Shown here: one piece after another, positions 11,901 to 21,447 of the stretch | Layout: every line of letters begins with the position of its first letter | Position numbering within the stretch: the stretch's first letter is position 1 | Source of the DNA: Panax quinquefolius | Taxonomy: Eukaryota > Streptophyta > Magnoliopsida > Apiales > Araliaceae | Direction of reading: 5' to 3' | Length of the DNA: 64,000 nucleotides | Assembly (NCBI GenBank): GCA_020205615.1 | Contig: CM035162.1 | Span: forward strand, 45,870,464 to 45,934,463 | The notes under the pieces: model-generated | What the model saw: the letters and a program-made list of their open reading frames with translations, nothing else | Databases searched by the model: none | What the model was told of the DNA's origin: nothing | Position numbers and translations under genes: made by a program

Positions 11901-12385
11901 GCTTTAAATTTAAATGAGAATTTATATCTTTTTTAGCTATATATTATGGCATTAGCATATTGCAGGTGCACTAGTAATATAGGTGAACCACACCTTTTTA
12001 TTTATTTTTATTTTTTCAAGTCAATCTACAACATTTTATAAACGTCGTCTGTTGTTGCTTTTTATGGTTGATATCTAAATAGATGACACATTATAAACGT
12101 TGTGTGAAAGTGCCTAAACGTTGTCTGATATATTTAACTACAACGTTTTTATCTAGAAAATGTTGTAGAATCATACATTCTACAACGTTTTCAAGCATCT
12201 GCTAATTTATGGAAAATAAATCTACAATATTTTTTTTCTTAAAAAACGTTGTGTAATGTGCTTAACTACAACATTTTAAAAACGTTGTGTAAGGGTGTCA
12301 AATAGATGACACCTTTAACCACGACGTTTTTCATTTAAAACTGTAGATTTTTAAGTTATTATCTATTTACTGTTTTGTAGTAGTG
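11901..12385 (-). mobile_element. Isolated CACTA transposon end, inverted relative to the next
   Basis: On the minus strand this begins CACTACTACAAAACAGT at 12385, a canonical CACTA terminus, followed by subterminal copies of ACAACGTTT and AAACGTTGT spaced over about 400 bases. It is an inverted copy of 12465-12949, nearly collinear over about 485 bp; similarity ends abruptly at 11901. ACT at 12386-12388 could be its 3-bp target duplication. The opposite terminus of this copy is not visible upstream. Confidence 0.85.
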
Positions 12386-12464
12386 ACTGGGCTAGTTGAG
12401 CTCACCCTTTTATTTCATTGTTCTCTTCAGGAAATGAGAATATAGTTGTGACTAGTCCGGGAAT
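12386..12464 (+). mobile_element. Gypsy LTR fragment between two CACTA ends
   Basis: 79 bp matching the region of LTR A3 that starts ACTGGGCTAGTTGAG (about 53603-53680). It stops at GGGAAT where the CACTA element begins and continues at 16865, so the original LTR read straight across. It belongs to the A gypsy family, closest to A3. Confidence 0.9.
12462..12464. repeat. CACTA target site duplication, left copy
   Basis: AAT before CACTACTACAAAA; the second copy is at 16862-16864. A 3-bp duplication is diagnostic of the CACTA (En/Spm) superfamily. Confidence 0.9.
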
Positions 12465-12949
12465 CACTACTACAAAACAGTAAATAGATAACGCTGAAAA
12501 ACTGTTGTGAAATTAAAATTGTTGTGGTTAAGCAATGTCATCTATTCGACACTTTACACAACATTTTTAAATGTCAGAAGTAGTTAAGACATTTCCACAA
12601 CGCTTTTTTAAGAAAAAAAACATTAAGATTTGTTTTTCATAAATTAGCAGATGCTTAAAAACCTTGTAGAATGTATGATTCCACAACGTTTTCTAGATAA
12701 AAACGTTGTAGTTTAATATATCAGACAACGTTTAGGCACTTTCACACAACGTTTATAATGTGTCATCTATTTAGATATCAACCATAAAAAGCAACAACAA
12801 ACAACGTTTATAAAATGTTGTAAATTGACTTGAAAAAATAAAAATAAATAAAAAGGTGTGGTTCACCTATATTACTAGTGCACCTGCAATATTCTAATGC
12901 CATAATATATAGCTAAAAAAGATATAAATTCTCATTTAAATTTAAAGCC
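12465..12949. repeat. CACTA left terminal and subterminal region
   Basis: Terminal CACTACTACAAAACAGTAAA followed by many ACAACGTTT or AAACGTTGT motifs in both orientations, for example near 12545, 12600, 12690, 12710, 12730 and 12755. Its inverted partner is 11901-12385; the homology ends with AAATTTAAAGC at 12949, after which the captured DNA begins. Confidence 0.85.
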
Positions 12950-13192
12950 AAAAATGTATCAACCATTCAAAATACATCAACTTAAAACCCTTACAAATCT
13001 AATTCAATCTAAACAAAAACTAAACTTGATCAAAAGACTAATCTAACATCTAATCTAACCAAACCAATAAATAATAAGACTCATTAGATCACTAAAATTT
13101 CAAGACAACTTGTTGCTAGTCACCTCAATTGTAAGAAACCAGAACAATACAATTCATGAGAACACTTTAATCTTCATTTTGCCATTAATATT

Positions 13193-13750
13193 CTTCATTG
13201 TTTCTTTATCGATATCGTCCAAAGAAGATCAGAATCGGATTTCACAGTTATGATCTCTCCTTTTACAATATTTGATGTGCTAATTAGTCCACCAAATCTC
13301 ATTTTTGTATCAGCTGAATATGCACAGTCAAACAAAAGTAATGAGATTTGAAAGTTAATTGCAGAGCTACAGTTAAATAGAGATGATTAAGTATCAGCGG
13401 TGTAACATCTAAAGCCAATCAATTGTTCTACCATCCCCCATCTCTCTTCCAACAAATAAAACAAACATAAGAATTGTAAGATATTTTAACAAACACTTAC
13501 TGAGGTTCCATTTGAGCCCGATCGTTGTAGTACTTCTAGTAGGTGTAACAACCGGAACGAGTCCACAATGTGGGCCTTCAACAGAGTGCTGGATATGGAT
13601 CTCATGAAGGTGGAAACTTGGAAGAAGTCGAATAAGGCAATCTTCAAACAAAAGTATTATTCGCATTGCTGAGAAATGACACATAAAATTTATATTCCCA
13701 ACCTCATGGTCAAACCTTCCACCAAGTGCTCCAGCGACAAGAATGCATAG
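13193..13750 (-). pseudogene. TPK: Captured thiamin pyrophosphokinase fragment (last two exons)
   Basis: Thiamin pyrophosphokinase makes the cofactor thiamin diphosphate from thiamin and ATP in the cytosol. Read on the minus strand, exon 13750-13501 has no stop in the family frame and includes VAGALGGRFDHEVGNI, then SVEGPHCGLVPV, and STTTIGLKWNLS before a GTAAGTG donor. After a 185-bp intron ending TTCAG, the last exon (13315-13193) reads MRFGGLISTSNIVKGE, then VKSDSDLLWTISIKKQ and a TGA stop. These are the C-terminal half and natural end of the plant enzyme. The N-terminal exons are absent from the window, so no enzyme can be made. Intron borders are intact. Confidence 0.9.
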
Positions 13751-14093
13751 CTGAACATTGAAATTAATAAATATAAATCAAAGCATTCAAAATGTCAGTA
13801 TGCATATGTATGCACACTACTGGTTCCTTCTCCCAAAAATGTGGTGCATCCACATTCAATCTTTTATAGTCTTTTTATACATCCAAATCCAAATACGAAA
13901 CAAGGAGAAGAAAAAATATCAAACTAATATTTCTCCAAAAAGGGTTTACCATAGTCCATTTTACTTCTCCAAATCATGGGGAGGGATAATAGTGAATTAC
14001 CTGAAGAAAAAAATATCAAACTAATATTTCTTAGGTGGATTAGATGAGCTAATTTCTAGCCAAAAAATTAGAAATATAACTATAGATATACCT

Positions 14094-14138
14094 CTACCAT
14101 TTCAACTGCAGACAGTCCTAGGGCCCACACGTCCACCT
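14094..14138 (-). pseudogene. Captured protein-kinase mini-exon (STE20/SIK1-like)
   Basis: A 45-bp minus-strand exon with a TTCTGCAG acceptor and a GTATAT donor encodes VDVWALGLSAVEMVE. It fits kinase subdomain IX, where the DVWxLG aspartate organises the catalytic loop. The wording is closest to my recollection of plant STE20/MST-type kinases such as SIK1. Only this exon is seen, so the family call is firmer than the gene call. Confidence 0.65.
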
Positions 14139-14599
14139 GCAGAAGCATGTCAAAATTTATCAAACAGAGTTAGTCTAACAAGTAATTTTTTTATAATAAA
14201 ATAACTATTTGATGACCTTACAAAATAAACAACCTAAATTTTAATGAATTATCACTCATATTATATAACTGGATGCAATTTGTACAAGTATATTTGTACA
14301 AAGCATATAACAAATTAGTGAAAAATGGTAACTGCCTAGTATCTACTGAGTCTTTATATTAGCATTTACTTGTGTGCCTGTCATTCAAACAGTTGCATTT
14401 CAAAGTGCAATCTGTTTGCATAAGCTTAGATGCACGTATTGCCTTCTCAATGGCTTCTTGATTGACATATATTGCCAAGTGAGCTCGTGACGATTATATT
14501 ATCCAAAATGTGGGATAGGAAGTTGGGGGTTACTTAAAGGTCAAGTTCAAAAGAACAACCAAGCTTTAACAATAATCACAGCAAATGCATTCACACACC

Positions 14600-14895
14600 C
14601 TCAACAAAACAGGGCGATAATACCGTAATAAGAGACTTGTTCTTCTGTCTATGCTACAATGTTTTATGTAGTTTCTCTGCACCATAGACCTGCAATTCAA
14701 TTTTATTTTAGTTTTTGATAAATAAGATGATGTGAAACCAAAATTATTGATGAGATTTTTAGAAAATTCAAAGTACCTGAACGTGGTTAAGGCCATGCAT
14801 AAAAACATGACAAACATTTCCAATAACAGGAACTGCGACAGCTTGAAGCATGTGAGTGAGGACTGAATCTCCTTCGGCATCAATGTCCTTAGTAA
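14600..14895 (-). pseudogene. Captured tafazzin-like acyltransferase exons
   Basis: Two consecutive exons on the minus strand. Exon 14895-14777 (TGCAG acceptor, GTACTT donor) encodes TKDIDAEGDSVLTHMLQA followed by VPVIGNVCHVFMHGLNHVQ. The next exon starts at 14689 after TTGCAG and reads VYGAEKLHKTL, a TAG stop, then HRQKNKSLITV before similarity fades near 14600. This matches the N-terminal part of plant tafazzin-like phospholipid acyltransferases (At3g05510-type, from memory), just ahead of the HX4D catalytic motif, which is missing here. The stop and loss of the motif make it non-functional. Confidence 0.72.
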
Positions 14896-15320
14896 CTGCA
14901 GTATAGGATGAATGTGTACTGTTACATGTTATTCACAAAACTTAAAAAGATTTTCCATCCAATATCAAATGAACACTACAAGATAGGCCAATCAAATGAA
15001 CAAGCCTTGAACCCAAGCTACAATCCAGCTTCAAGGATCAACTTAAATCTCTAAACATAAGGAGACCACAACTAAAACCAAGCCAATCAAGCATATGAGA
15101 TGAAGATCTGAAAGCCATCAATAACTTCTTTAACCTTGTATTACTTTAATAGTGTTGATAAAATAGCACACCATCATTGTGCAGTATATAGTATATGCTC
15201 ATAAAAAGTTTGTCTTTTTGGAAAACTTCTCTCCAATTATAGTTTTCATCTCAACACAAACAAAAAACAAACAAGAAAAATAAAATAAGAAACACATAAG
15301 TCAACTTCTTTTGGTCTCAC

Positions 15321-15441
15321 CTTTGTGCTTCCCCGAGATTTGCTTCCGCTATCTCCATTGGGCTTGTCTTTAAAAGTCTTCCTTTCTGTTACAACTTCAA
15401 AGACAGTAGGTAGTTCATTGATCAAACTAAAGAGTCACTTC
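15321..15441 (-). pseudogene. Captured Alfin-like PHD-protein exon
   Basis: A 121-bp minus-strand exon between a GGACAG acceptor and a GTGAGA donor. It reads RK, a TGA stop (probably a former CGA), then [19 protein letters not shown] and [12 protein letters not shown]. This is the linker following the N-terminal Alfin domain in Alfin-like nuclear proteins, which bind H3K4me3 through a C-terminal PHD finger. The PHD exon is not present. Family assignment rests on the RKRLFSxINDLPTxFEVVTG-type signature. Confidence 0.85.
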
Positions 15442-16145
15442 CTGTCCAGCAAAAGTTACATAAATACTTCTTAGAAACAGTTTTAATTGTAACTCACACT
15501 ATATAAACACCCACCCATGCCACATAAGTAACATAAAGATTCAATTAAATCTAAAAACAAGTAAGGCTGACTGTTGGTTCCATTGGAGCTAACATCTGCT
15601 GGTTCCATGTCTATAACTAGTTGTGATCTATCTTCTAACATTTGTTTAGTGGTTATCAGGTGAATTAACCCTATGGCTTAAATCCTCACAGCTATTTCAC
15701 AATGGGCACAAAGGGACTTCTCTTATCTCTTCCGTCACCTAAATAAGACTGTTGTAGTTGCAACAATCAAGAAACCAAAGAGCCATACAACACAACGTCC
15801 AAACCAATTTAATAGAATTACAATCCAATCGAAGAAATAAACCAACAACTAAATAAAGTAGCCTTATAATATAAAAATTGCAAAACAGTATATAATTAAA
15901 AACTAAACTTGTATTCATCCGTGCATAACCAAACATCCTAGAAACACTAATAAAAAGATGAATCAAGCTAAGTAACACAAAACCCAACAAATTCATGATA
16001 TTCCAATTCTCAATTAATGGGTCTTTTTCAATTCTCAATTCACAACCCATTATTTACATAGAGAAAAAAGAAACACACACACATATATATATATAAATAT
16101 ATATATATAGACAGTAGAAAAAATAAGGAAGAGAGATAGAAGGAC

Positions 16146-16274
16146 CTGGAGGGTGAAATTGACATGGTCTTGGATAGACGAGAGTTGGGTTTGAGCAGCA
16201 GAGTTCACTTCGTTGAGTTTCTGCCTCAATCTCTCTGTTACGATTCGTTCTTCTGCAGCTACCATGTGATCCAT
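16146..16274 (-). pseudogene. Captured first exon of a FAM136A-like (DUF842) gene
   Basis: Starts with ATG at 16274 on the minus strand and stays open for 43 codons: MDHMVAAEERIVTERLRQKL, then VNSAAQTQLSSIQDHVNFTL and Q, before a GT donor at 16145. This is the conserved N-terminus of the FAM136/DUF842 family, small mitochondrial intermembrane-space helical proteins. The CxxxC-containing exons that should follow are missing; intronic-looking sequence follows instead. Upstream (16275-16690) lies AT-poorer leader or promoter-like DNA that may have been captured with it. Confidence 0.82.
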
Positions 16275-16690
16275 CTCTTTCCCTCAATGATTTTTCTGTC
16301 TTTCTTGTGACAAAATTCTATAGGAAGAAATTGGGGTTTTAGGGATTTTGAGGTAATATTGTGTTGGACGGTGATTATAGGCGATGGTGGTCGTGGAGAC
16401 AGAAGAAGAGAATCAAATCTTCACCGAAGAAGGTAACGATTTCAAAATGGAGGGATTGTTGTATGAAAGGCAGTAGTCCATCAACAAACACTATTTGTGT
16501 GTGTGTTTTGAGTGTGAGAGAGAAAGAGGGTTTCTTGACATTGCCATGTCAACTGACGAAGAAGGGACTTTAGATTCGCCATTTTTCGTTATAATCAGAT
16601 AATAGAGTTAGGGTTTGAGGACTTCGAAAAGGAGAAGGGACGAATGAAGACCTCCGTGTTTTTTTTATTACCCGACTCTACCTCCGTGTT
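16275..16690 (-). other. Probable captured 5' leader/promoter of the FAM136-like gene
   Basis: Sequence upstream of the FAM136-like ATG, clearly different from the AT-rich subterminal repeats that start near 16690. It contains a CT-rich stretch on the minus strand. An open plus-strand frame at 16361-16573 has no similarity I recognise. I infer 5' UTR and proximal promoter, which would put a plant promoter inside the transposon facing the other captured exons. Confidence 0.45.
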
Positions 16691-16861
16691 TTTTACATGC
16701 ATAACATTTTCTTTAAAAAAAATTATAACCTTAAATAGATAACATTTTTTCATATATATCTACAACATTTTTTTTAAAAACGTTGTGAAAAAAAATACGA
16801 AAACGTTTTTATAAAAAACGTTGTGGTTTAAGTGTTGTCTATTTAGTACTTTGTACTGGTG
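16691..16861. repeat. CACTA right subterminal region and terminus
   Basis: Ends in GTACTTTGTACTGGTG, the inverted counterpart of the left terminus with a CACCAGTAC tip instead of CACTACTAC. Contains AACGTTGTG and AAAACGTTTTT motifs matching the left subterminal repeats. Confidence 0.85.
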
Positions 16862-17113
16862 AATGGAGTGATGGTCCAAGATGGTGGCTATAGTAGTTCT
16901 CACTATTCTATAAAATAGTGTGATAATAATTATAATAAGGACTCCATTGAGTTTGGGTATTGTATACGAGACAATATATGTGTTAAATCTCTAAGCTTAT
17001 GTTTTGTCGTATTTTGTAAGACAGTTGTATAAATTAAGTTTGTATTTTTAATTATGTAACATGTATTTTGTGACTTAGAATAGGTTGTGTATACCTATTT
17101 TGGGGGCGTCACA
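16862..17113 (+). mobile_element. Rest of the gypsy LTR interrupted by CACTA
   Basis: Begins with the AAT duplication, continues GGAGTGATGGTCC and ends GGGGGCGTCACA at 17113, aligning with 53688-53926 of LTR A3. No primer-binding site follows; copia gag sequence follows directly. The LTR is therefore a solo or truncated copy lodged in the copia element. Confidence 0.88.
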
Positions 17114-17740
17114 ACTAAAGAGGGTGAGAGTCTCCGTAGTGCCAATTGTTGGTGAGTATTGGAGGGTGGTGACTTTTTTAGCGAACCATTTGGGAATAAC
17201 TCTTAATATCTCTCTATTTATTTCCCTTTGATCAGTTCTCATCCCAAACATACTGAGAAACCTCTCCTAAGATTCATTAATTATTTCATCTTTCTCTAAT
17301 TTGAACAACTCAAACTTTTGCATCAACATGCTAAGTTTTACTTCCAACACTTTAATTGTTCCCTCATAACTCATGATAATTATTATATCCCAAATTTCAT
17401 TCAATGTATTACACGTAGAGACCTTGTCAATTTTAGATTGTATCATTCCACTGAACAGTATGTTCATGTCTTTTGAGTCGTAAGATACCATATATGATTC
17501 ATTTGCATCCATTTCCATGAGGGTTTACCATTATCATGCCTAAGAATAACGGGTCCATTTTCAACTACCCACCATTCCCATGGGTCCCTATTGAGATAAA
17601 TCTTCATTCTAAATTTCCAAAAGTTGAATTTCTCGCTGTTGAGGAACAGTGGTGGTCTGCTAATGGACTGCCCTTCTTGGAAGTTAAGGTGTGCCATAGG
17701 ATCTTGCCCAACAGTCTGCAAAGACAAATATTATTAAAGT
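17114..17740 (-). pseudogene. Copia Gag remnant
   Basis: Minus-strand Gag of a Ty1/copia element (UBN2-type Gag domain). The first part, starting at ATG 17727, reads MSLQTVGQDPMAHLNF, then SEKFNFWKFRMKIYL. A frameshift near 17470 leads to MILFSGMIQ-like and LNEIWDIIIIMSYEGTI segments and a LSMLMQKFELFKLEKDE stretch. It continues past a TAG near 17266 to about REILRVIPKWFAKKVTTLQ, where the gypsy LTR cuts in at 17113. The zinc knuckle and all of pol are missing. Confidence 0.85.
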
Positions 17741-17741
17741 C

Positions 17742-17755
17742 AAGCTTTGATGCCA
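17742..17755 (-). other. Copia primer-binding site
   Basis: On the minus strand this reads TTGGCATCAAAGC, a slightly decayed initiator-tRNA-Met site. It lies between the copia 5' LTR end and its gag. Confidence 0.7.
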
Positions 17756-17757
17756 AA

Positions 17758-18547
17758 TGTAATTATGAATTTATGCATGCCTAGAGGTGGATGAATATGT
17801 GTATATGCTCAAAGTGATTAACAATGATAACTTTTAAATTTTCTTCTACGTGATTAAATCAAACAAATAGACATGTCTGCTTTTGTGTCTATATTATTTT
17901 AAGTTCTACTTCAGTTATTATTCATACAAGATACCTTGTCTACTTAGGTGTCTGAATTATTGTTAATTCACATGAATATAACAGAACAATATATGTAGAT
18001 GTATATAATAGAAATTTAAGTGCGGAATTGAAGCAATATAAAGAAGGCAAATAGAAAAACCACAACACCAAGATTTTTACGTGGTTCAGCCCCTACCATC
18101 TAATCTAGTGGCCTAATTCATGTCCAATACCAATTAGTATCAGAGACTCCTTTTATTTATTAATAATCAATTAATTATAAATACTACATGAACAAAAAAG
18201 CTCTAATCTTTGTTAGACACGACTACCCCCTTTGCACAACTGCAACTATTTTATAACTCTACAACTTTCTCACGATTGAGACCTCTAGAGCTTCCTTTGT
18301 ACAGTCCTATCCACCACTGGATCACACAAGCCAAACTAGGCTTCTATATAAGTTCAAATATGAACAAATATGATTACAATATATCTATGAATTTTTAGCA
18401 ACAAGAAATAAATAGCAAGACAAAATCTGATTGCTAAAAGTTTTTCTTTTAGAGCACTATTTTATTTTTTCAATTCATTCCACTTTTTCTTTATGCCGGG
18501 AAGGATATATATATAGATAAAGACCAAGGCAAAAGAAAGTTAATAGG
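17758..18547 (-). repeat. Copia 5' LTR (minus strand)
   Basis: Ends on the minus strand with ...AATTACA next to the primer-binding site. It contains ATTTTTACGTGGTTCAGCCCC (18071-18091 on the plus strand), a string common in plant copia leaders. The far border is not certain: the fold-back repeat at 18548 and an Athila-like LTR follow without a clear TG boundary. No second copy is in the window. Confidence 0.65.
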
Positions 18548-18682
18548 AAATTGATATTTTCACATAACTTTTTGATATTTCCACATGAAAAGTGTCGTTA
18601 TAGATGTATAGCAACGGTAAAAACCTATAGTGACGATTTTCATGTGGAAATATCAAAAAGTCATGTGGAAATATCAGTTTTT
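18548..18682. mobile_element. Small fold-back element (MITE-like)
   Basis: Two arms of about 44 bp (18548-18591 and 18637-18682) are near-perfect inverted repeats, and each arm contains TGATATTTCCACATGA twice in tandem with slight changes. The 45-bp loop carries a TATAG...CTATAG pair around GCAACGGTAAAAACC. It is too small for any coding capacity. Superfamily cannot be assigned without target duplications. Confidence 0.65.
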
Positions 18683-19805
18683 GTTAGGTAAAATCTAGTT
18701 ACGCGCAACACACAAGTATACATGGTCGACAAGTAATAAAATGTAAGCAGAGTATCGTTCCCACGAGGAATTATTAATACAAATTACCAAATATTAACTC
18801 TTAACCAAACTAATTTTATATAAACAATCAATTTAAGGGTTATGAATTAAATTATTTAATTAAACTAATTCTAATTACCTCTAGTTAAAAATCAGATTAT
18901 GGAGATTTAAGATCATAACTTCACTTATTGCTTCACTTAAATTAATACACTTCATATCAATTATGCTCACTATTCTAAATTGTTAATCAAGAACACATAA
19001 ATAAATATGACCTTCTATCAATGCATCATACTCAAATCAACTTAAATCCATAGAAGATAGAATTAAGAATAACACCTTAATTAACTAATTCACTATATCT
19101 CTATGTGAATTAAAATTAAAGAGGATTTTTAGCGCAAGTTCTGTATCAGAATACATGCGAAGTATAGGTATATGTCTATCCTAGACATAAATTATGAATT
19201 CTAATGCAATATAGAAAACACAATCACATGTTATAATGATAAGATCTAAATCTATAATCCATCTCTCGAGTTCATATAGATTATCACGGTAATTGTTCGC
19301 TAGGCAATTAAACATTAAGCACAAACCATAATAGACAATCCAAGAATAATCACAATAATTAATAAAAAAGCATACTAAAATAAGCTACGCAACAAGATCC
19401 ATTGTAATCTTAAAAATGAATTTAGTTCATGATTATTGAATTAAAACCAAGATCCACTATTGAATAAACATTAAAAGACAAAAATAGAAGTAGAGTGAAG
19501 AATAAATCTGTTGTCAGCAACTCTTATGCTCCCTCTTGCTCTTTCTCTTGATCTTCAATGGTCTCTTAGTTGCTTTAATCTCCAAATCTAATAAAAACTA
19601 GAATTTTGTCCTAATCTAATGAAAATCTAATCTAATGGAATCATCTTCTTTAATCCTTGTGATTCTCCTCCTTTTATATGTCTCTGCATGTGTCTTTTAA
19701 CCATCTTTAAAGTCCTTCAAACAAACAGCTCAAACCAATCCTCTTAGAACTCAACTTCTAAAAAAAAAAATTCTACCCGACAAGCCTGCCCCGACAAGCT
19801 TTTTA
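18683..19805 (-). repeat. Athila-like LTR, copy 1
   Basis: Minus-strand copy of a sequence also present at 31500-32822 and 49535-51040. The shared hallmark is a string announcing the LTR end: in this copy, read on the plus strand, GTATACATGGTCGACAAGTAAT followed by GAGTATCGTTCCCACGAGG. I associate this kind of LTR end with Athila-type Ty3 elements; that is from memory. It is cut at about 19805, where element B RNase H/spacer sequence begins. Confidence 0.6.
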
Positions 19806-19896
19806 TACTAGGAACGTGCCGCCTCGGCGAATCGATTTTGAATTTGCTTTCCTCACCTACAGATATCCTCTATTTTATGTTGTCGCAGTCTTCATC

Positions 19897-21380
19897 CTAA
19901 AGTTTTGCATTTTTCACCTTATCTACCAACGTTGAACCGTTTCCCAACTGGAACAACTTTTCCTCAGATTCTGTCGGATATTTAATTTCCAACTCCATCT
20001 TAGCCATTTCTGACACTAGCTCCTCTTGATCAGTTAACATCATTAACTTCTCCCGTCCCTTCCTACTTAAGGCATCAGCAACAACATTCGCCTTTTCGGG
20101 ATGATAGAGAATCTCGCAATCATAATCTTTGATCAACTCCAACCATCTTCTTTGTCGCATATTCAAATCTTTTTGTGTAAAGATAAATTTCAGACTTTTA
20201 TGGTCGGTATATATCTCACACCTCTCTCCGTAAAGATAATGTCTCCAAATTTTCAGGGCAAACACCATTGCTGCCAACTCTAAGTCATGAGTTGGATACC
20301 CTTTCTCGTAATCTTTCAACTGACGTGATGCATACGCAATAACTCTGCCATTTTGCATAAGCACATAGCCTAGTCCTTTATGCGATGCGTCACTATACAC
20401 CATAAAATTCCCTGTATCATTAGGCAACGACAAAACATGTGCTGAACTCAACCTCTTTTTCAATTCTTGAAAACTTTCCTCACATTTCTCTGTCCAAATA
20501 AACTTAACCGCTTTTCTAGTTAAATTAGTCAACGGAGTCGCGATCTTGGAAAAGTCCTGAATAAAACGTCTGTAGTAACCCGCCATTCCTAAAAATCTCC
20601 TTAACTCTGATGGTGTCTTCAGCTGATCCCAGTTTATTACAGCTTCAACCTTTGATGGATCTACCGAAATTTTGTCCTTATCAATAACGTGTCCGAGAAA
20701 CTGTACAAATTCCAACCAAAATTCACATTTTGAGAACTTAGCGTACAACTTCTCTTTCCTCAATGTCTCCAACATCGCTCTTAAATGTTCCACATGCTCT
20801 TCCTTGGTTTTAGAATATACCAATATATCATCAATAAATACCACCACAAATTTGTCTAAGAATGGTTTAAACACCATGTTCATCAGGTCCATGAACGCTG
20901 CAGGTGCATTAGTTAAACCAAAAGACATAACCAAAAACTCGTAGTGACCATACCGAGTTCTGAACGCTGTTTTTGGTACATCCTCCGGCCTCACCTTCAA
21001 TTGATGATAACCACTTCTCAAATCTATCTTTGAGAAATATCTCGCTCCTTTTAACTGATCGAACAAGTCATCGATCCTAGGTAATGGATATTTATTTTTA
21101 ATCGTAACCTTATTCAATTCTCTGTAATTAATGCAGAGCCGCATCGATCTATCTTTCTTCTTAACAAACAACACCGGTGCTCCCCATGGTGAAACACTCG
21201 GCTGAATATATTTCTTGTCGAGCAATTCTTGTAATTGCACCATCAACTCTTTCGATTCTACCGGGGCCATTCTGTATGGGGATTTTGATATCAGGTTCGT
21301 TCCTGGTAATAAATCAATCATGAACTCGATTTGTCGATCCAGTGGAAGACCCGGCAAATCGTCTGGAAATACGTTCGAAA
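19897..21380 (-). pseudogene. RT and RNase H of element B
   Basis: An open frame of about 490 codons on the minus strand. RT opens with [18 protein letters not shown] and [15 protein letters not shown], and the palm motif [10 protein letters not shown] keeps both catalytic aspartates. RNase H follows with [13 protein letters not shown], then [20 protein letters not shown], the [10 protein letters not shown] block and [11 protein letters not shown]. The frame ends with KVKNAKL and a stop near 19897, at the start of the spacer that normally precedes integrase. RT and RNase H copy the RNA into cDNA. The domain itself looks functional; the element does not. Confidence 0.92.
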
Positions 21381-21447
21381 AATCTCTTATGATTGGTATT
21401 TCTTATAACTTTGCACTCTTCTTCTGCGTATCGACTATGTAGGCTAA

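Larger units (their letters stand above)
12465..16861 (-). mobile_element. Non-autonomous CACTA element carrying captured host-gene exons (Pack-CACTA)
   Basis: A 4,397-bp element with a CACTACTACAAAACAG end at 12465 and an imperfect inverted CACCAGTACAAAGTACT end at 16861, flanked by AAT duplications. Both ends are loaded with ACAACGTTT-type subterminal repeats, the kind of site bound by the TNPA-like protein. No TNPD/TNP2 or TNPA coding remnant is visible inside, so it depends on a transposase from elsewhere. The interior instead holds exon pieces of at least five unrelated host genes, all readable on the minus strand, several with intact intron borders. It is inserted in a gypsy LTR. Strand is given as that of the captured exons. 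Confidence 0.92.

Noticed and set aside
13758..14024. 88-codon plus-strand frame inside the CACTA element
   Set aside because: Antisense to the captured exons, Lys/Ile/Phe-rich and without any recognisable motif; looks intronic.
14566..14883. 105-codon minus-strand frame
   Set aside because: It overlaps the tafazzin-like exons but in the wrong frame and reads through the intron; the true reading uses two spliced pieces in another frame.
15739..16050. 103-codon minus-strand frame
   Set aside because: Hydrophobic reading downstream of the FAM136-like exon donor site; most likely intron sequence, not a membrane protein.
20672..20944. Plus-strand frame opposite element B RT
   Set aside because: Antisense shadow of the conserved RT frame.
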